Below are positions 32,290 to 40,524 of a DNA stretch of 42,802 nucleotides, one piece after another. Made by a program: the position numbers and the translations under genes. The DNA is taken from positions 1-42,802 of the IMG/VR virus record IMGVR_UViG_3300042892_002365; one strand, 5' to 3'. The stretch comes from a virus. Within the stretch, counting starts at the first letter, position 1. Each line of letters starts with the position of its first letter. The notes below the pieces were generated by a model. That model did not search any database, had not been told where the DNA came from, and was given only the letters and a program-made list of their open reading frames with translations.

Positions 32290-33677
32290 GGTTTTTTGTT
32301 TTCTTGTATTAAATTTATTTCTTTAAGTTCTGGAGTTGGTGTCGGTGTTGGATCTGGTGGTTTAATAAATTCAACATAATTTGGGAACGTTTCATTTAAT
32401 GATTTTATTTCCTTAGATTCATACCATTCTTTATAATATGGAAATACATTCACGAACGTTTCATTTCTCCATTTATCCTTAATCTCAGTAAATTTTATAA
32501 GATCTTTATTAATTTCTTCTTTTGATTTATGGGGTTCCATGTAAAGATATTTTTTAATTACATCATAATAATTTTTAATGTGTATTGATTCTTCGTTACC
32601 CTCTATAGATTTAATGTGGTTATCTAATATTGTGATTGCATATTCTTTTAATTTGTCTGGTAAAATATTGATACAATAATAGTCTGGAAATGTCAACACA
32701 TTATTCATCTGCATTTTACTCATTGGGATTCCTAACTCAGACATTCTTTCAACAAATTTGGGTAATTCAAATAAATTAAAAATACTAACGGTGGTACTTG
32801 TCCACACATTCATATTATTTTCATGTAATCTTTTAATGTTACCTTCGACTGCAGACCACTTAGTATTTTTTCTAGCATATTCCGCAACTTCTCCAATTGC
32901 ATCCAAAGAAGCAAAAACTCTAACATTATCTTTATTAAATTTAACAAATGGTTTCCATAATTTAATTAAATCCCATTTTTTAAATTTAAGAGATGTAAAG
33001 TTTGTATTATATCTTATTCTACACTTCGTGTTCCCCGCTTTAATTAATTTCTCCAATATTATGTAATGTTCTTCCATGATGAATGGTTCTCCACCTGCAA
33101 AATATATCTCCTCAACGTCATTAATGAACCTATCAACATATATCATAATGTCTTCATGTGCTAAATCATTACAATGTATTAGTGCTTTTGGTGTTGATGA
33201 TTCTCCAAACATATTAATTTGGTCATCGTACCAACTTGAACTTAATTCGGGACCACACATTCTACATTTTAAATTACAAACATTTGAAAATCTAAAATCC
33301 CAATAATTTAATTTAAAATTACTGCTGGTCCCATCTTCCGATGTTGTTTCAATTGCATTATCAATGTGATGTCGCCATTGATCATTTGAACTAACTCTAA
33401 ATGATGGTGTACCCATATCTTCTTGCATATAACATCTATGACAAACATTGGGTTTTTCTCCATTTAATAGTTCAGTTCTAATTTTCTTTAAATCTTTGGA
33501 ATTCCATATCTCCTCCAATGTGTTCTTCTTTAAATTACCCACTGGATGGTCTGAATCCGCCAAACAACATGGATATACGTTTCCGTTTGGCCACGTGTGT
33601 AAATGTGTCCAAGGCATAATACAAAACGTATCACTTACCTTATCTCCAGCACTATTAAATTTTTTATCCTTACTCAT
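32271..33677 (-). CDS. Radical SAM protein, Twitch/SPASM-type
   Basis: The 468-residue protein resembles Twitch-domain radical SAM proteins. N-terminal DTFCIMPWTHLHTWPNG (Cys19), YPCCLAD (Cys37-38) and VCHRCYMQED (Cys79, 82) give the auxiliary cysteine set. The core CNLKCRMC is at Cys134, 138 and 141, and AGGEPFIMEEH is the SAM-binding site. The C-terminus ends PWRKLI and overlaps the next radical SAM gene by 19 bases. Unlike the next three, it has no LamG gene downstream. It shares the N-terminal plan with the other Twitch-type genes and may act on the same class of substrate. Confidence 0.86.
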   Translation of the reverse strand: MSKDKKFNSAGDKVSDTFCIMPWTHLHTWPNGNVYPCCLADSDHPVGNLKKNTLEEIWNSKDLKKIRTELLNGEKPNVCHRCYMQEDMGTPSFRVSSNDQWRHHIDNAIETTSEDGTSSNFKLNYWDFRFSNVCNLKCRMCGPELSSSWYDDQINMFGESSTPKALIHCNDLAHEDIMIYVDRFINDVEEIYFAGGEPFIMEEHYIILEKLIKAGNTKCRIRYNTNFTSLKFKKWDLIKLWKPFVKFNKDNVRVFASLDAIGEVAEYARKNTKWSAVEGNIKRLHENNMNVWTSTTVSIFNLFELPKFVERMSELGIPMSKMQMNNVLTFPDYYCINILPDKLKEYAITILDNHIKSIEGNEESIHIKNYYDVIKKYLYMEPHKSKEEINKDLIKFTEIKDKWRNETFVNVFPYYKEWYESKEIKSLNETFPNYVEFIKPPDPTPTPTPELKEINLIQENKKPWRKLI

Positions 33678-35131
33678 TATATTAATTTACCATTTCCATT
33701 ATTAGTACCTTTATATTCACCCAATTCGTAATTGGTAATTCTACCATCACTAATCGGTACGTTTGGTATACTATAATCAACTACGATACTATCATACCAT
33801 TCAACCAACTCAGGAAAAGTTTTACGGAAGTCTTTATTTCTTCTAATGTCATATTGTTCATAGAAACTTTTAAAATCGTGAAAATGTTTATCTAAATCAT
33901 TTTCAGTTGCAATATGTCCCTTCTCAACTACCTCAACATAATCAATCAGACGTAATATTTGTGCAATCTCACCTTCATGTAATAAAGACAAGTTATCTTT
34001 ATTTTGATACCATGTTTTTAATTTATCATGAGCTAATTTTTTTAAATCATTCGGTAAAGATACTGGCGACATAAATGCTGGCCATCTTAATATGTTTAAA
34101 TCAACCACCAATTTGTATTGACCATACTTTTTCTTTAATAATATCATATCATCCAAGAATTCGGTGATACTAAATAAACATAAACTATTGATGGTCATCA
34201 TAATGATTAATTGTCTACACTTAGCCTCTTCAATAATACGAACCACATTTTTTCTCCACACATCGTACTTTAATCCGTCTCTGATATATTCAGCTTGGTC
34301 CCCATACGCCTCACAACTTGTGTATAAATCAAAATTCTTAACATCAATTTCGTGTGATGTTTGAATTAGTTTATCAATTAGTTTATCTTCAACTCCTAAG
34401 TTAGAGTTAATTGCTAGGTTTAAGTTTGGTGATGAATTCATCTTCATTACATCCATAAAGTTCCAAAAGTTAAACGACGTTGATGGTTCTCCGCCAGTAA
34501 TTCTAACCTCTTGTAATGTTTGTGATAATTCGGGCCACCACTCCATAAATGCTTGAACGTATGGATTATCATCACCATTTTTACCATAAACTTCGGACCA
34601 AGAACCATCGGAATGATATGCTCCTGCAGATGATGATTTAAATTTTTGATAGGGTCCGTTCTTTCTAATGTCCTGACCCCACGTAGTGGAATATCCCGAA
34701 TTACAATATGAACAAGCAAAATTACAAGTCCTATCAAAAGAAACCTCTACCGTCTTTAAATTAATATCCTGGTCCCATGGTCTATCTTTAAGTGCCAATA
34801 AATCTTCATCAGAATATATTTTACTTTTAAAAACTCTATCTGAAATGTTATTTCTACCAACATCTTCTACTTTCCAACAATAAGAACATTCGGCAGGTCT
34901 AATACCTTCTTGCATCATTTTACGTGCCTCTTTTTTTATCTTTGTATTGTGTAATGCTGATGGATTTGTTTTAATCTCTTCTAAATCAATAGGATGTGGT
35001 AATGGTAAATGACATGAATTAGTATAACCATGACCTAAATGTAAACTTGCGTTATACCATTTAGCGGCACAGAAACTCTTACTAATGCTATTAAGCCTAC
35101 TATCTCTCCAAATTTTTAAGTCTTCTGACAT
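33677..35131 (-). CDS. Radical SAM protein, Twitch/SPASM-type
   Basis: The 484-residue protein has the shared N-terminal cysteine plan SFCAAKW (Cys21), NSCHLPLPH (Cys40) and ECSYCWKVED (Cys82, 85). The core is CNFACSYC (Cys136, 140, 143) and the SAM-binding site RITGGEPSTS. It is close to the genes at 35709 and 37731, sharing ALHNTK-KK, ISDRVFKS and the C-terminal FRKTFPELVEWY layout. It ends NGKLI in the junction motif, with a TAATG overlap. The adjacent LamG-like gene upstream, four bases away, is probably a functional partner. Confidence 0.87.
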   Translation of the reverse strand: MSEDLKIWRDSRLNSISKSFCAAKWYNASLHLGHGYTNSCHLPLPHPIDLEEIKTNPSALHNTKIKKEARKMMQEGIRPAECSYCWKVEDVGRNNISDRVFKSKIYSDEDLLALKDRPWDQDINLKTVEVSFDRTCNFACSYCNSGYSTTWGQDIRKNGPYQKFKSSSAGAYHSDGSWSEVYGKNGDDNPYVQAFMEWWPELSQTLQEVRITGGEPSTSFNFWNFMDVMKMNSSPNLNLAINSNLGVEDKLIDKLIQTSHEIDVKNFDLYTSCEAYGDQAEYIRDGLKYDVWRKNVVRIIEEAKCRQLIIMMTINSLCLFSITEFLDDMILLKKKYGQYKLVVDLNILRWPAFMSPVSLPNDLKKLAHDKLKTWYQNKDNLSLLHEGEIAQILRLIDYVEVVEKGHIATENDLDKHFHDFKSFYEQYDIRRNKDFRKTFPELVEWYDSIVVDYSIPNVPISDGRITNYELGEYKGTNNGNGKLI

Positions 35132-35134
35132 TTT

Positions 35135-35728
35135 CTATAGTTTGTGTATAAAGTTACAATTATTTGTTAAATCAACAAATTTATTATGTATTATGTTATT
35201 AAAATCGTGATGTGATATTAAAGTATCCTCATGATATAATTTAAAATTAATTAAATCCATGTCACACGAATTTAAATCAGGTGAATTCCAAGGAAACGTC
35301 TCCGAACCAAAGAATATTTGTGGGTCATTAGTGTGATTAAAATTATGTGTTGACAATACCATTTTATCGTCAATATAAACATTAAATTTAGTAAAATCAA
35401 CATTCTCAACCTTTAGTTTATGAACTTTACCAATTTTAATTATGTCTCGAATATCTTTATGTACGTTATGTGTTTCACTACCTTCGGTGCTCATATGTAT
35501 GGCACTTAGATTTTCATTATAATAGTGAAGTACAAAGTAATTTGGGTTAATAGATAGTATTGTTCCTCTCTCTCCACTATTCTTACTGATTTCATTAATT
35601 TTGAAATCAAACTCAAAACTAAAATTATACTTTCCCGATATAACTTGGTTTCCACCTAAGTCGAAAAACGATGGACATATTTTGGTTGGCCATAATACCC
35701 ATGTGTCGCTAGTCTTTATATTTTTCAT
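35135..35728 (-). CDS. LamG/concanavalin-like beta-sandwich protein
   Basis: The 197-residue protein has the strand pattern of a LamG/concanavalin-A-like jelly roll: YNFSFEFDFKINE, VHKLKVENVD, FNVYIDDKMVL and a closing FKLYHEDTLI strand. No enzyme motif, signal peptide or membrane segment is seen. It overlaps the radical SAM gene upstream by 20 bases and sits between two radical SAM genes. LamG domains bind carbohydrates or act as spacers, so it may present or recognise a sugar-bearing substrate, which is inference. Confidence 0.72.
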   Translation of the reverse strand: MKNIKTSDTWVLWPTKICPSFFDLGGNQVISGKYNFSFEFDFKINEISKNSGERGTILSINPNYFVLHYYNENLSAIHMSTEGSETHNVHKDIRDIIKIGKVHKLKVENVDFTKFNVYIDDKMVLSTHNFNHTNDPQIFFGSETFPWNSPDLNSCDMDLINFKLYHEDTLISHHDFNNIIHNKFVDLTNNCNFIHKL

Positions 35729-37076
35729 AGAATTCTTTTAATTGTGGGAATGTTTTGATGAAATTAGTTTCTCTTCTTCTATCATATTCAGTTATATATT
35801 TTGCAAACTGTTGTCTTACGTATGTCATATCAACATTATTAGTTGTAAGTGCATAATCATATGTCCTTTTAATTTTTTGAATTTGACTATCAGAGAATCC
35901 ATACCCATTTTCAAACTTACCATAATATAATGCCTTCTTTGCCGATTCCAAAATCAATTCTTTATGTTCTGACTCAAGAATGTTAACTGAAAGAAATGAT
36001 GGGTATCTTAAATAAGATGTATCTAACAATAAAGCTCCTTCCCAATAACGAATGTCATTATGAAATTTCTTTTTATATTCAAAAACCCTCTCAATTAAAT
36101 CACCATATGAAAATACGGACAACGCATTAAATGTTGCCATAATATTAACGACGACCTTTGGTAGTTGTTCTAATATATCGTGTATATTAACCCAAAGTTG
36201 ATTGTAATCTAAACCAAATCTTGTATATTCAGCCTGTTCTTTAGCGGCCTCTACCGATGTGAATATAATTAATTCCCTAACTTTATTGTTGTTGGTTAAA
36301 TCTTTACAAATTGTAATCAACTTATCAATTAATTGTCTTGGTACGGATAGGTTCGTATTAATTGCCAATGATAAATTTGGATTCTCTCTCCAATGTTCTT
36401 GAATGTATTCTAAAACTTTAAACGTATCATTCATTAATAGAGGTTCTCCTCCTGTTATTCTAAACGTATGTAAATCCTTATATAAATCAGGCCACCATTT
36501 CCAAAATGCTTCGGTATAAGGATTTTCATCGGTAAGTTTATATGTTGTATCAATTCTATTATCTACAAAATCTAATGAATTAAAATTATGATTTTCCGTA
36601 TATGGTCCAAACTTCTTAATCTCCTCAACCCATTTTGATGAATATGGTGGACTACAATAAGCACATTTTAAATTACAAGTATTTCCAAAAGAAATTTCCA
36701 AATACCTTGGGTTATAATCTTCTCTCCAATCTAAATTTTTAATGGTGTCGTATTGGTCGATTGACCATTGTTCCGCCGATTTAAAAACTCTATCGGAAAA
36801 TGAATTAGAGTTATCCTCAACATTCCAACAATAATCACATTCTCCAGGTCTACCACCCTCTAGCATAGTTTTTCTTTGCTGTTTCTTAAAATTAGTATTG
36901 TGTAACGCCTTTGGGTTGTTTTTTATTTCTTCTAAAGGTATTTTATGGGGTATAGGGTGGTGACAAGAATGTGTTGTACCATTCAATAGATGTATAGTTA
37001 CTTGTGTCCACTTTGCTAAACAAAATCCACATCCAACACCATTCAATTGTTTTTTTACTTCATTAAAATCACTCAT
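35709..37076 (-). CDS. Radical SAM protein, Twitch/SPASM-type
   Basis: The 455-residue protein has GCGFCLAKWTQVTIHL (Cys16, 19), HSCHHPIPH (Cys38), ECDYCWNVED (Cys80, 83), the core CNLKCAYC (Cys134, 138, 141) and RITGGEPLLMND. It is very similar to the gene at 37731 along most of its length, including GGRPxECxYCWNVEDNSNSFSDRVFKS and WKWWPDLYKDLHTFRITGGEPLL (the latter given in parts). It is flanked by two LamG-like genes and overlaps the downstream one by 20 bases. Confidence 0.88.
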   Translation of the reverse strand: MSDFNEVKKQLNGVGCGFCLAKWTQVTIHLLNGTTHSCHHPIPHKIPLEEIKNNPKALHNTNFKKQQRKTMLEGGRPGECDYCWNVEDNSNSFSDRVFKSAEQWSIDQYDTIKNLDWREDYNPRYLEISFGNTCNLKCAYCSPPYSSKWVEEIKKFGPYTENHNFNSLDFVDNRIDTTYKLTDENPYTEAFWKWWPDLYKDLHTFRITGGEPLLMNDTFKVLEYIQEHWRENPNLSLAINTNLSVPRQLIDKLITICKDLTNNNKVRELIIFTSVEAAKEQAEYTRFGLDYNQLWVNIHDILEQLPKVVVNIMATFNALSVFSYGDLIERVFEYKKKFHNDIRYWEGALLLDTSYLRYPSFLSVNILESEHKELILESAKKALYYGKFENGYGFSDSQIQKIKRTYDYALTTNNVDMTYVRQQFAKYITEYDRRRETNFIKTFPQLKEFYEKYKD

Positions 37077-37077
37077 A

Positions 37078-37728
37078 TTAAACTATTTTTTGTTTAGGTC
37101 CCATTTTAGTGTATTCGTTTATCTTTTCATTTCTATAAACCGGATCTTCGTAATATATACCATGATTACCGTTACCGCTAGAATCTAATGTCTTAAATCT
37201 AGATATATCTTCAAATGTTAAGTGTGAGTATAGATTATCCGTACCATTTGGGTTTGTAATAATTTCATCAAAAATTTTCACTTCGTTAATTGCACCATCA
37301 AATGCACATTCCCATTGTTCAAAATGTGGATTAATTGATCCAATAAGAATGTTCTTATCGTGGTAATTTAATATATCGTTACATTTTTTAGAACCTAAGA
37401 AAAAACCATCTTTATAAATTCTAATTTCATCCGATATTGTAACCAATATTTTCATTTGGTCATATATGTTATCTAATTCAATAAAAATATCATTATATAC
37501 ATTCTTATCATTGTGCCAACAAAACTTAATTGCGTTTGGTTTTTGTAAAAATAATCCCATATAATGTTCATCTTGTCTACCGATAACACACGCCTCGTTA
37601 TCGATGAAATTATCTAATTTAAAATCAACATAAAACGTGTAACCACTTTTTAAGTTTTCAAAACTTTTAGTATTAGTTTTATATGTGGTAAAATTGGGGA
37701 TGTAGTATGTTGTTTTATTAAACTTCAT
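37078..37728 (-). CDS. LamG/concanavalin-like beta-sandwich protein
   Basis: The 216-residue protein shows the LamG pattern: YTFYVDFKLDNF, then the ligand-face strand KILVTISDEIRIYKDGFFLGS, NILIGSINPH, AFDGAINEVKIFDEI and the family-typical closing segment LDSSGNGNHGIYY. It resembles the LamG part of the two GT7-type proteins more than the 35135-35728 protein in its strand wording (DGFFLGS, VKIFDE, SSGNGNHG). It lies between two radical SAM genes with one- and two-base gaps. Confidence 0.8.
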   Translation of the reverse strand: MKFNKTTYYIPNFTTYKTNTKSFENLKSGYTFYVDFKLDNFIDNEACVIGRQDEHYMGLFLQKPNAIKFCWHNDKNVYNDIFIELDNIYDQMKILVTISDEIRIYKDGFFLGSKKCNDILNYHDKNILIGSINPHFEQWECAFDGAINEVKIFDEIITNPNGTDNLYSHLTFEDISRFKTLDSSGNGNHGIYYEDPVYRNEKINEYTKMGPKQKIV

Positions 37729-37730
37729 TA

Positions 37731-39116
37731 TTATATATTTTTATAAAATTCAGCTAACTCTGGAAATGTTTTAACAAAATCTTTACTTCTTCTTAAATCA
37801 TATTCGGTTATGAATTTTTTAAAGTCCCATTTATTGGTTGTTAAATCTTCTTCTGTTTTTTCAACCGACATCCAATCATAAATTCTATTCAATTTATTAA
37901 TTTCAATTTCGGTAAAACCATATCCATCTAACCCAACTCTTGTTTGCTCATAGAAGTCCATTAATTGCATCTGTTCTTTAACCACACCTTTCCACTCATC
38001 TCCTAAAATTTTAACTGACTGATGTTTTGGCCACCTTAAATAAGATGAATCTAACATAACAGATGAACCATAGTATCGATATGGATTGTGGTATTCTTCT
38101 TTCAACTTATAAACATTCTTTATTAGTTCTTTATAATTTGGAACTGATAGTGCATTATATGTTGACATAATGATAACCGTTAATTGTGGTATTTCGTTTA
38201 ACAAAATATTAATCCTATCCCACCATAAATTAAAAACCATACCATCTCTAATGTATTCCGCTTGTGGACCCCACGTATCGGCACTTGTAAAAACAATAAG
38301 TTCATTTACCCTATTCTCATCAATCAATCTTTTTATTTTGATAACAAAATCATCGAATAATTTATTTGGTGTACCTAAGTTAGTGTTTATGGATAAATTC
38401 AAATTCCTATTAGGTTCTTTAGAATCTAAAATATAATCAAACACTTTAAAGGTGTCTTTTGATAATAGAGGTTCTCCTCCCGTGATTCTAAATGTGTGTA
38501 AATCCTTATATAAATCGGGCCACCATTCCCAAAATCCATTTACATATGGATTAACTTCAGAATGTAAATATGGTAAAGGGTTTTGTCTTTTACCAAATGC
38601 CAAATCTAAATTATTAAAATTAGTTGATGTTGGATAACCTCCATGTTGTTCAATTTCTTGAACCCATTGAGATGAAAAGGTTGGTCCACAATATGAACAT
38701 TTAAAATTACATTGATTACTAAAAGACACTTCAACATATCTTGGGTTGAAGTTATCTCTCCAATGTAAATCCTTTATTTCATCAAGATGTTTTATTGACC
38801 ATGGTTCTGATGATTTAAAAACTCTATCTGAGAATGAATTTGAATTATCTTCGACGTTCCAACAATAGTTACATTCATCTGGTCTTCCTCCCTCCATCAT
38901 AGTTTTTCTCTGTCTCTTTTTAAAGACACTATTATGTAGTGCAGATGGATTTAAAGCCAATTCATTTAAAGACACATCATGTGGTGCGGGGTGATGGCAT
39001 GAGTGTGTTTGACCCACTTGTAGATGTAGAGTAACCTGTGTCCACTTTGCCAAACAAAATCCACACCCAACGGAGTTTAACTTTTCTTTTGTTTTATCGA
39101 ATATATCGTCAAACAT
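37731..39116 (-). CDS. Radical SAM protein, Twitch/SPASM-type
   Basis: The 461-residue protein has GCGFCLAKWTQVTLHL (Cys18, 21), HSCHHPAPH (Cys40), ECNYCWNVED (Cys82, 85), the core CNFKCSYC (Cys136, 140, 143) and RITGGEPLLSKD. Residues about 15-105 are almost the same as those of 35709-37076, showing recent duplication. It lies between the LamG-like gene and the first GT7-LamG gene. The neighbours suggest that its products or partners carry sugars. No substrate is visible. Confidence 0.88.
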   Translation of the reverse strand: MFDDIFDKTKEKLNSVGCGFCLAKWTQVTLHLQVGQTHSCHHPAPHDVSLNELALNPSALHNSVFKKRQRKTMMEGGRPDECNYCWNVEDNSNSFSDRVFKSSEPWSIKHLDEIKDLHWRDNFNPRYVEVSFSNQCNFKCSYCGPTFSSQWVQEIEQHGGYPTSTNFNNLDLAFGKRQNPLPYLHSEVNPYVNGFWEWWPDLYKDLHTFRITGGEPLLSKDTFKVFDYILDSKEPNRNLNLSINTNLGTPNKLFDDFVIKIKRLIDENRVNELIVFTSADTWGPQAEYIRDGMVFNLWWDRINILLNEIPQLTVIIMSTYNALSVPNYKELIKNVYKLKEEYHNPYRYYGSSVMLDSSYLRWPKHQSVKILGDEWKGVVKEQMQLMDFYEQTRVGLDGYGFTEIEINKLNRIYDWMSVEKTEEDLTTNKWDFKKFITEYDLRRSKDFVKTFPELAEFYKNI

Positions 39117-39117
39117 A

Positions 39118-40524
39118 TTATTTCATTTTTACATTAATAAACTTAGTATTTGAATATAAAGATACATCAATATTATCAATATCCATTACGTTTAGAATGT
39201 TATTTAATCCATCAACCTTATAATCTATCTTTCTTTGTTGCATTTCGGTAACAAATCTTTTCTCGTTTCTTGCAGTTGTTTCACCTTTTGCCCATGTACC
39301 ATTCATAAATCCTTCATCAATGTGTGGTAAACAATAAAAACTACCTTCTCTTCTATATGGTAATATATTTTCAACAACCTCAATGTTTTCTTCTTCAATA
39401 CTTATGTTCGATATATCAGTATGTGTTTTAAAATCATATCTTAATACTAAATCTTCATCACCATCAATGGCATCCATTACATTTTCTTTGAATGTATTAA
39501 AAACTTTAAAATCTGCTATTTTTCCTTTGTATCTTGTGTTTGTTTGTCCACAAAATCCAAGTAAAAATGGTCTAACCGCATCGTGCAATCTCAATGGATT
39601 AACAATAAACGAAGAATTGTTCTTAATGCCATTCATTTGTGTTGTCAAAGTATCGTTAATATAGAAGAACACTTCGTTTGTTTCACTTTTAAAAGCCATT
39701 GTTGCCCATGTCCATAAACCCTCAAACCTCTTCCCCCAATTATAATGTCTCATGTTGTCCCTATCGAACAATTGCATTGTGACCGCTCTTGAATTATTAA
39801 ACGATAATCCCCATGTCCAAGACCCATCTTTTCTGATTAATGGATATTCAATAAAACGTTTTTCGGTATCCCCAACTAACCAAATCGGAACTTTTTCTGG
39901 TTGTTGCTCCGCATTAAAAAGTATTGATATTGTATGGTCATTATGTAAACAAGAACTAATTTCTCTATTTGTTGGTAAGGCAACCAATGTGTTCTCCCCA
40001 TTGAATATTCCCACATTTTTATTTTCATATTTCTTAAAGAGTTTACCGGTGGTATAATTTTCAAAGTAACATCTCCAAAACAAATCATCGTCTTCTTGAC
40101 CCCAATCCCAATATTCATTTGAGTATCCGTTAGTTTTATACGCCTGTTCTTTAGTGAATAAAACAACTCCACCAAAGTATTGATCATATCCTAATCCATA
40201 TTGGTATTTTGATAATTTAGTTGCAATATGTATCGGTGTTTCTTCTGGATATGAGTAGTCTCCAATTATTTGACCACCTTCATCTGTTGTTAACATATCA
40301 ACGTCATGCCAAGCAATATAATCACAACCATCTTCAAACGCATAGTGAGCCGCAATATTTTTCATTGCACCTCTATTGAATAACTTATCGTCTACTTGAT
40401 GACCGACATAAAATGTATGTTCAATTCCTTGATTTGTTAAATGTTTTGAAAGGTGAGGTATTAATCTTTCTACGTGTTCCTTTCTATTTCTATATGGTAT
40501 ACATATACCTAATTTATGACTCAT
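39118..40524 (-). CDS. GT7-type glycosyltransferase with inserted LamG-like domain
   Basis: The 468-residue protein has the beta-1,4-galactosyltransferase-like (GT7) signature set. IPYRNRKEHVERLIPHL lies near residues 9-25, FNRG is at 49-52, the DVD motif at Asp74-Asp76, FGGVVLFT at 117-124, and WDWGQEDDD at 139-147. The segment after about residue 185 is a LamG-like beta-sandwich (WTWATMAFKSETNEVFFYIND, AVRPFLLGFCGQ, ADFKVFNTF). From residue 388 comes LPYRREGSFYCLPH, then RNEKRF and KVDGLNNILNV, matching the closing GT7 segment. So the LamG module seems inserted within the transferase. It probably acts on a cell or virion glycan; donor unknown. Confidence 0.85.
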   Translation of the reverse strand: MSHKLGICIPYRNRKEHVERLIPHLSKHLTNQGIEHTFYVGHQVDDKLFNRGAMKNIAAHYAFEDGCDYIAWHDVDMLTTDEGGQIIGDYSYPEETPIHIATKLSKYQYGLGYDQYFGGVVLFTKEQAYKTNGYSNEYWDWGQEDDDLFWRCYFENYTTGKLFKKYENKNVGIFNGENTLVALPTNREISSCLHNDHTISILFNAEQQPEKVPIWLVGDTEKRFIEYPLIRKDGSWTWGLSFNNSRAVTMQLFDRDNMRHYNWGKRFEGLWTWATMAFKSETNEVFFYINDTLTTQMNGIKNNSSFIVNPLRLHDAVRPFLLGFCGQTNTRYKGKIADFKVFNTFKENVMDAIDGDEDLVLRYDFKTHTDISNISIEEENIEVVENILPYRREGSFYCLPHIDEGFMNGTWAKGETTARNEKRFVTEMQQRKIDYKVDGLNNILNVMDIDNIDVSLYSNTKFINVKMK

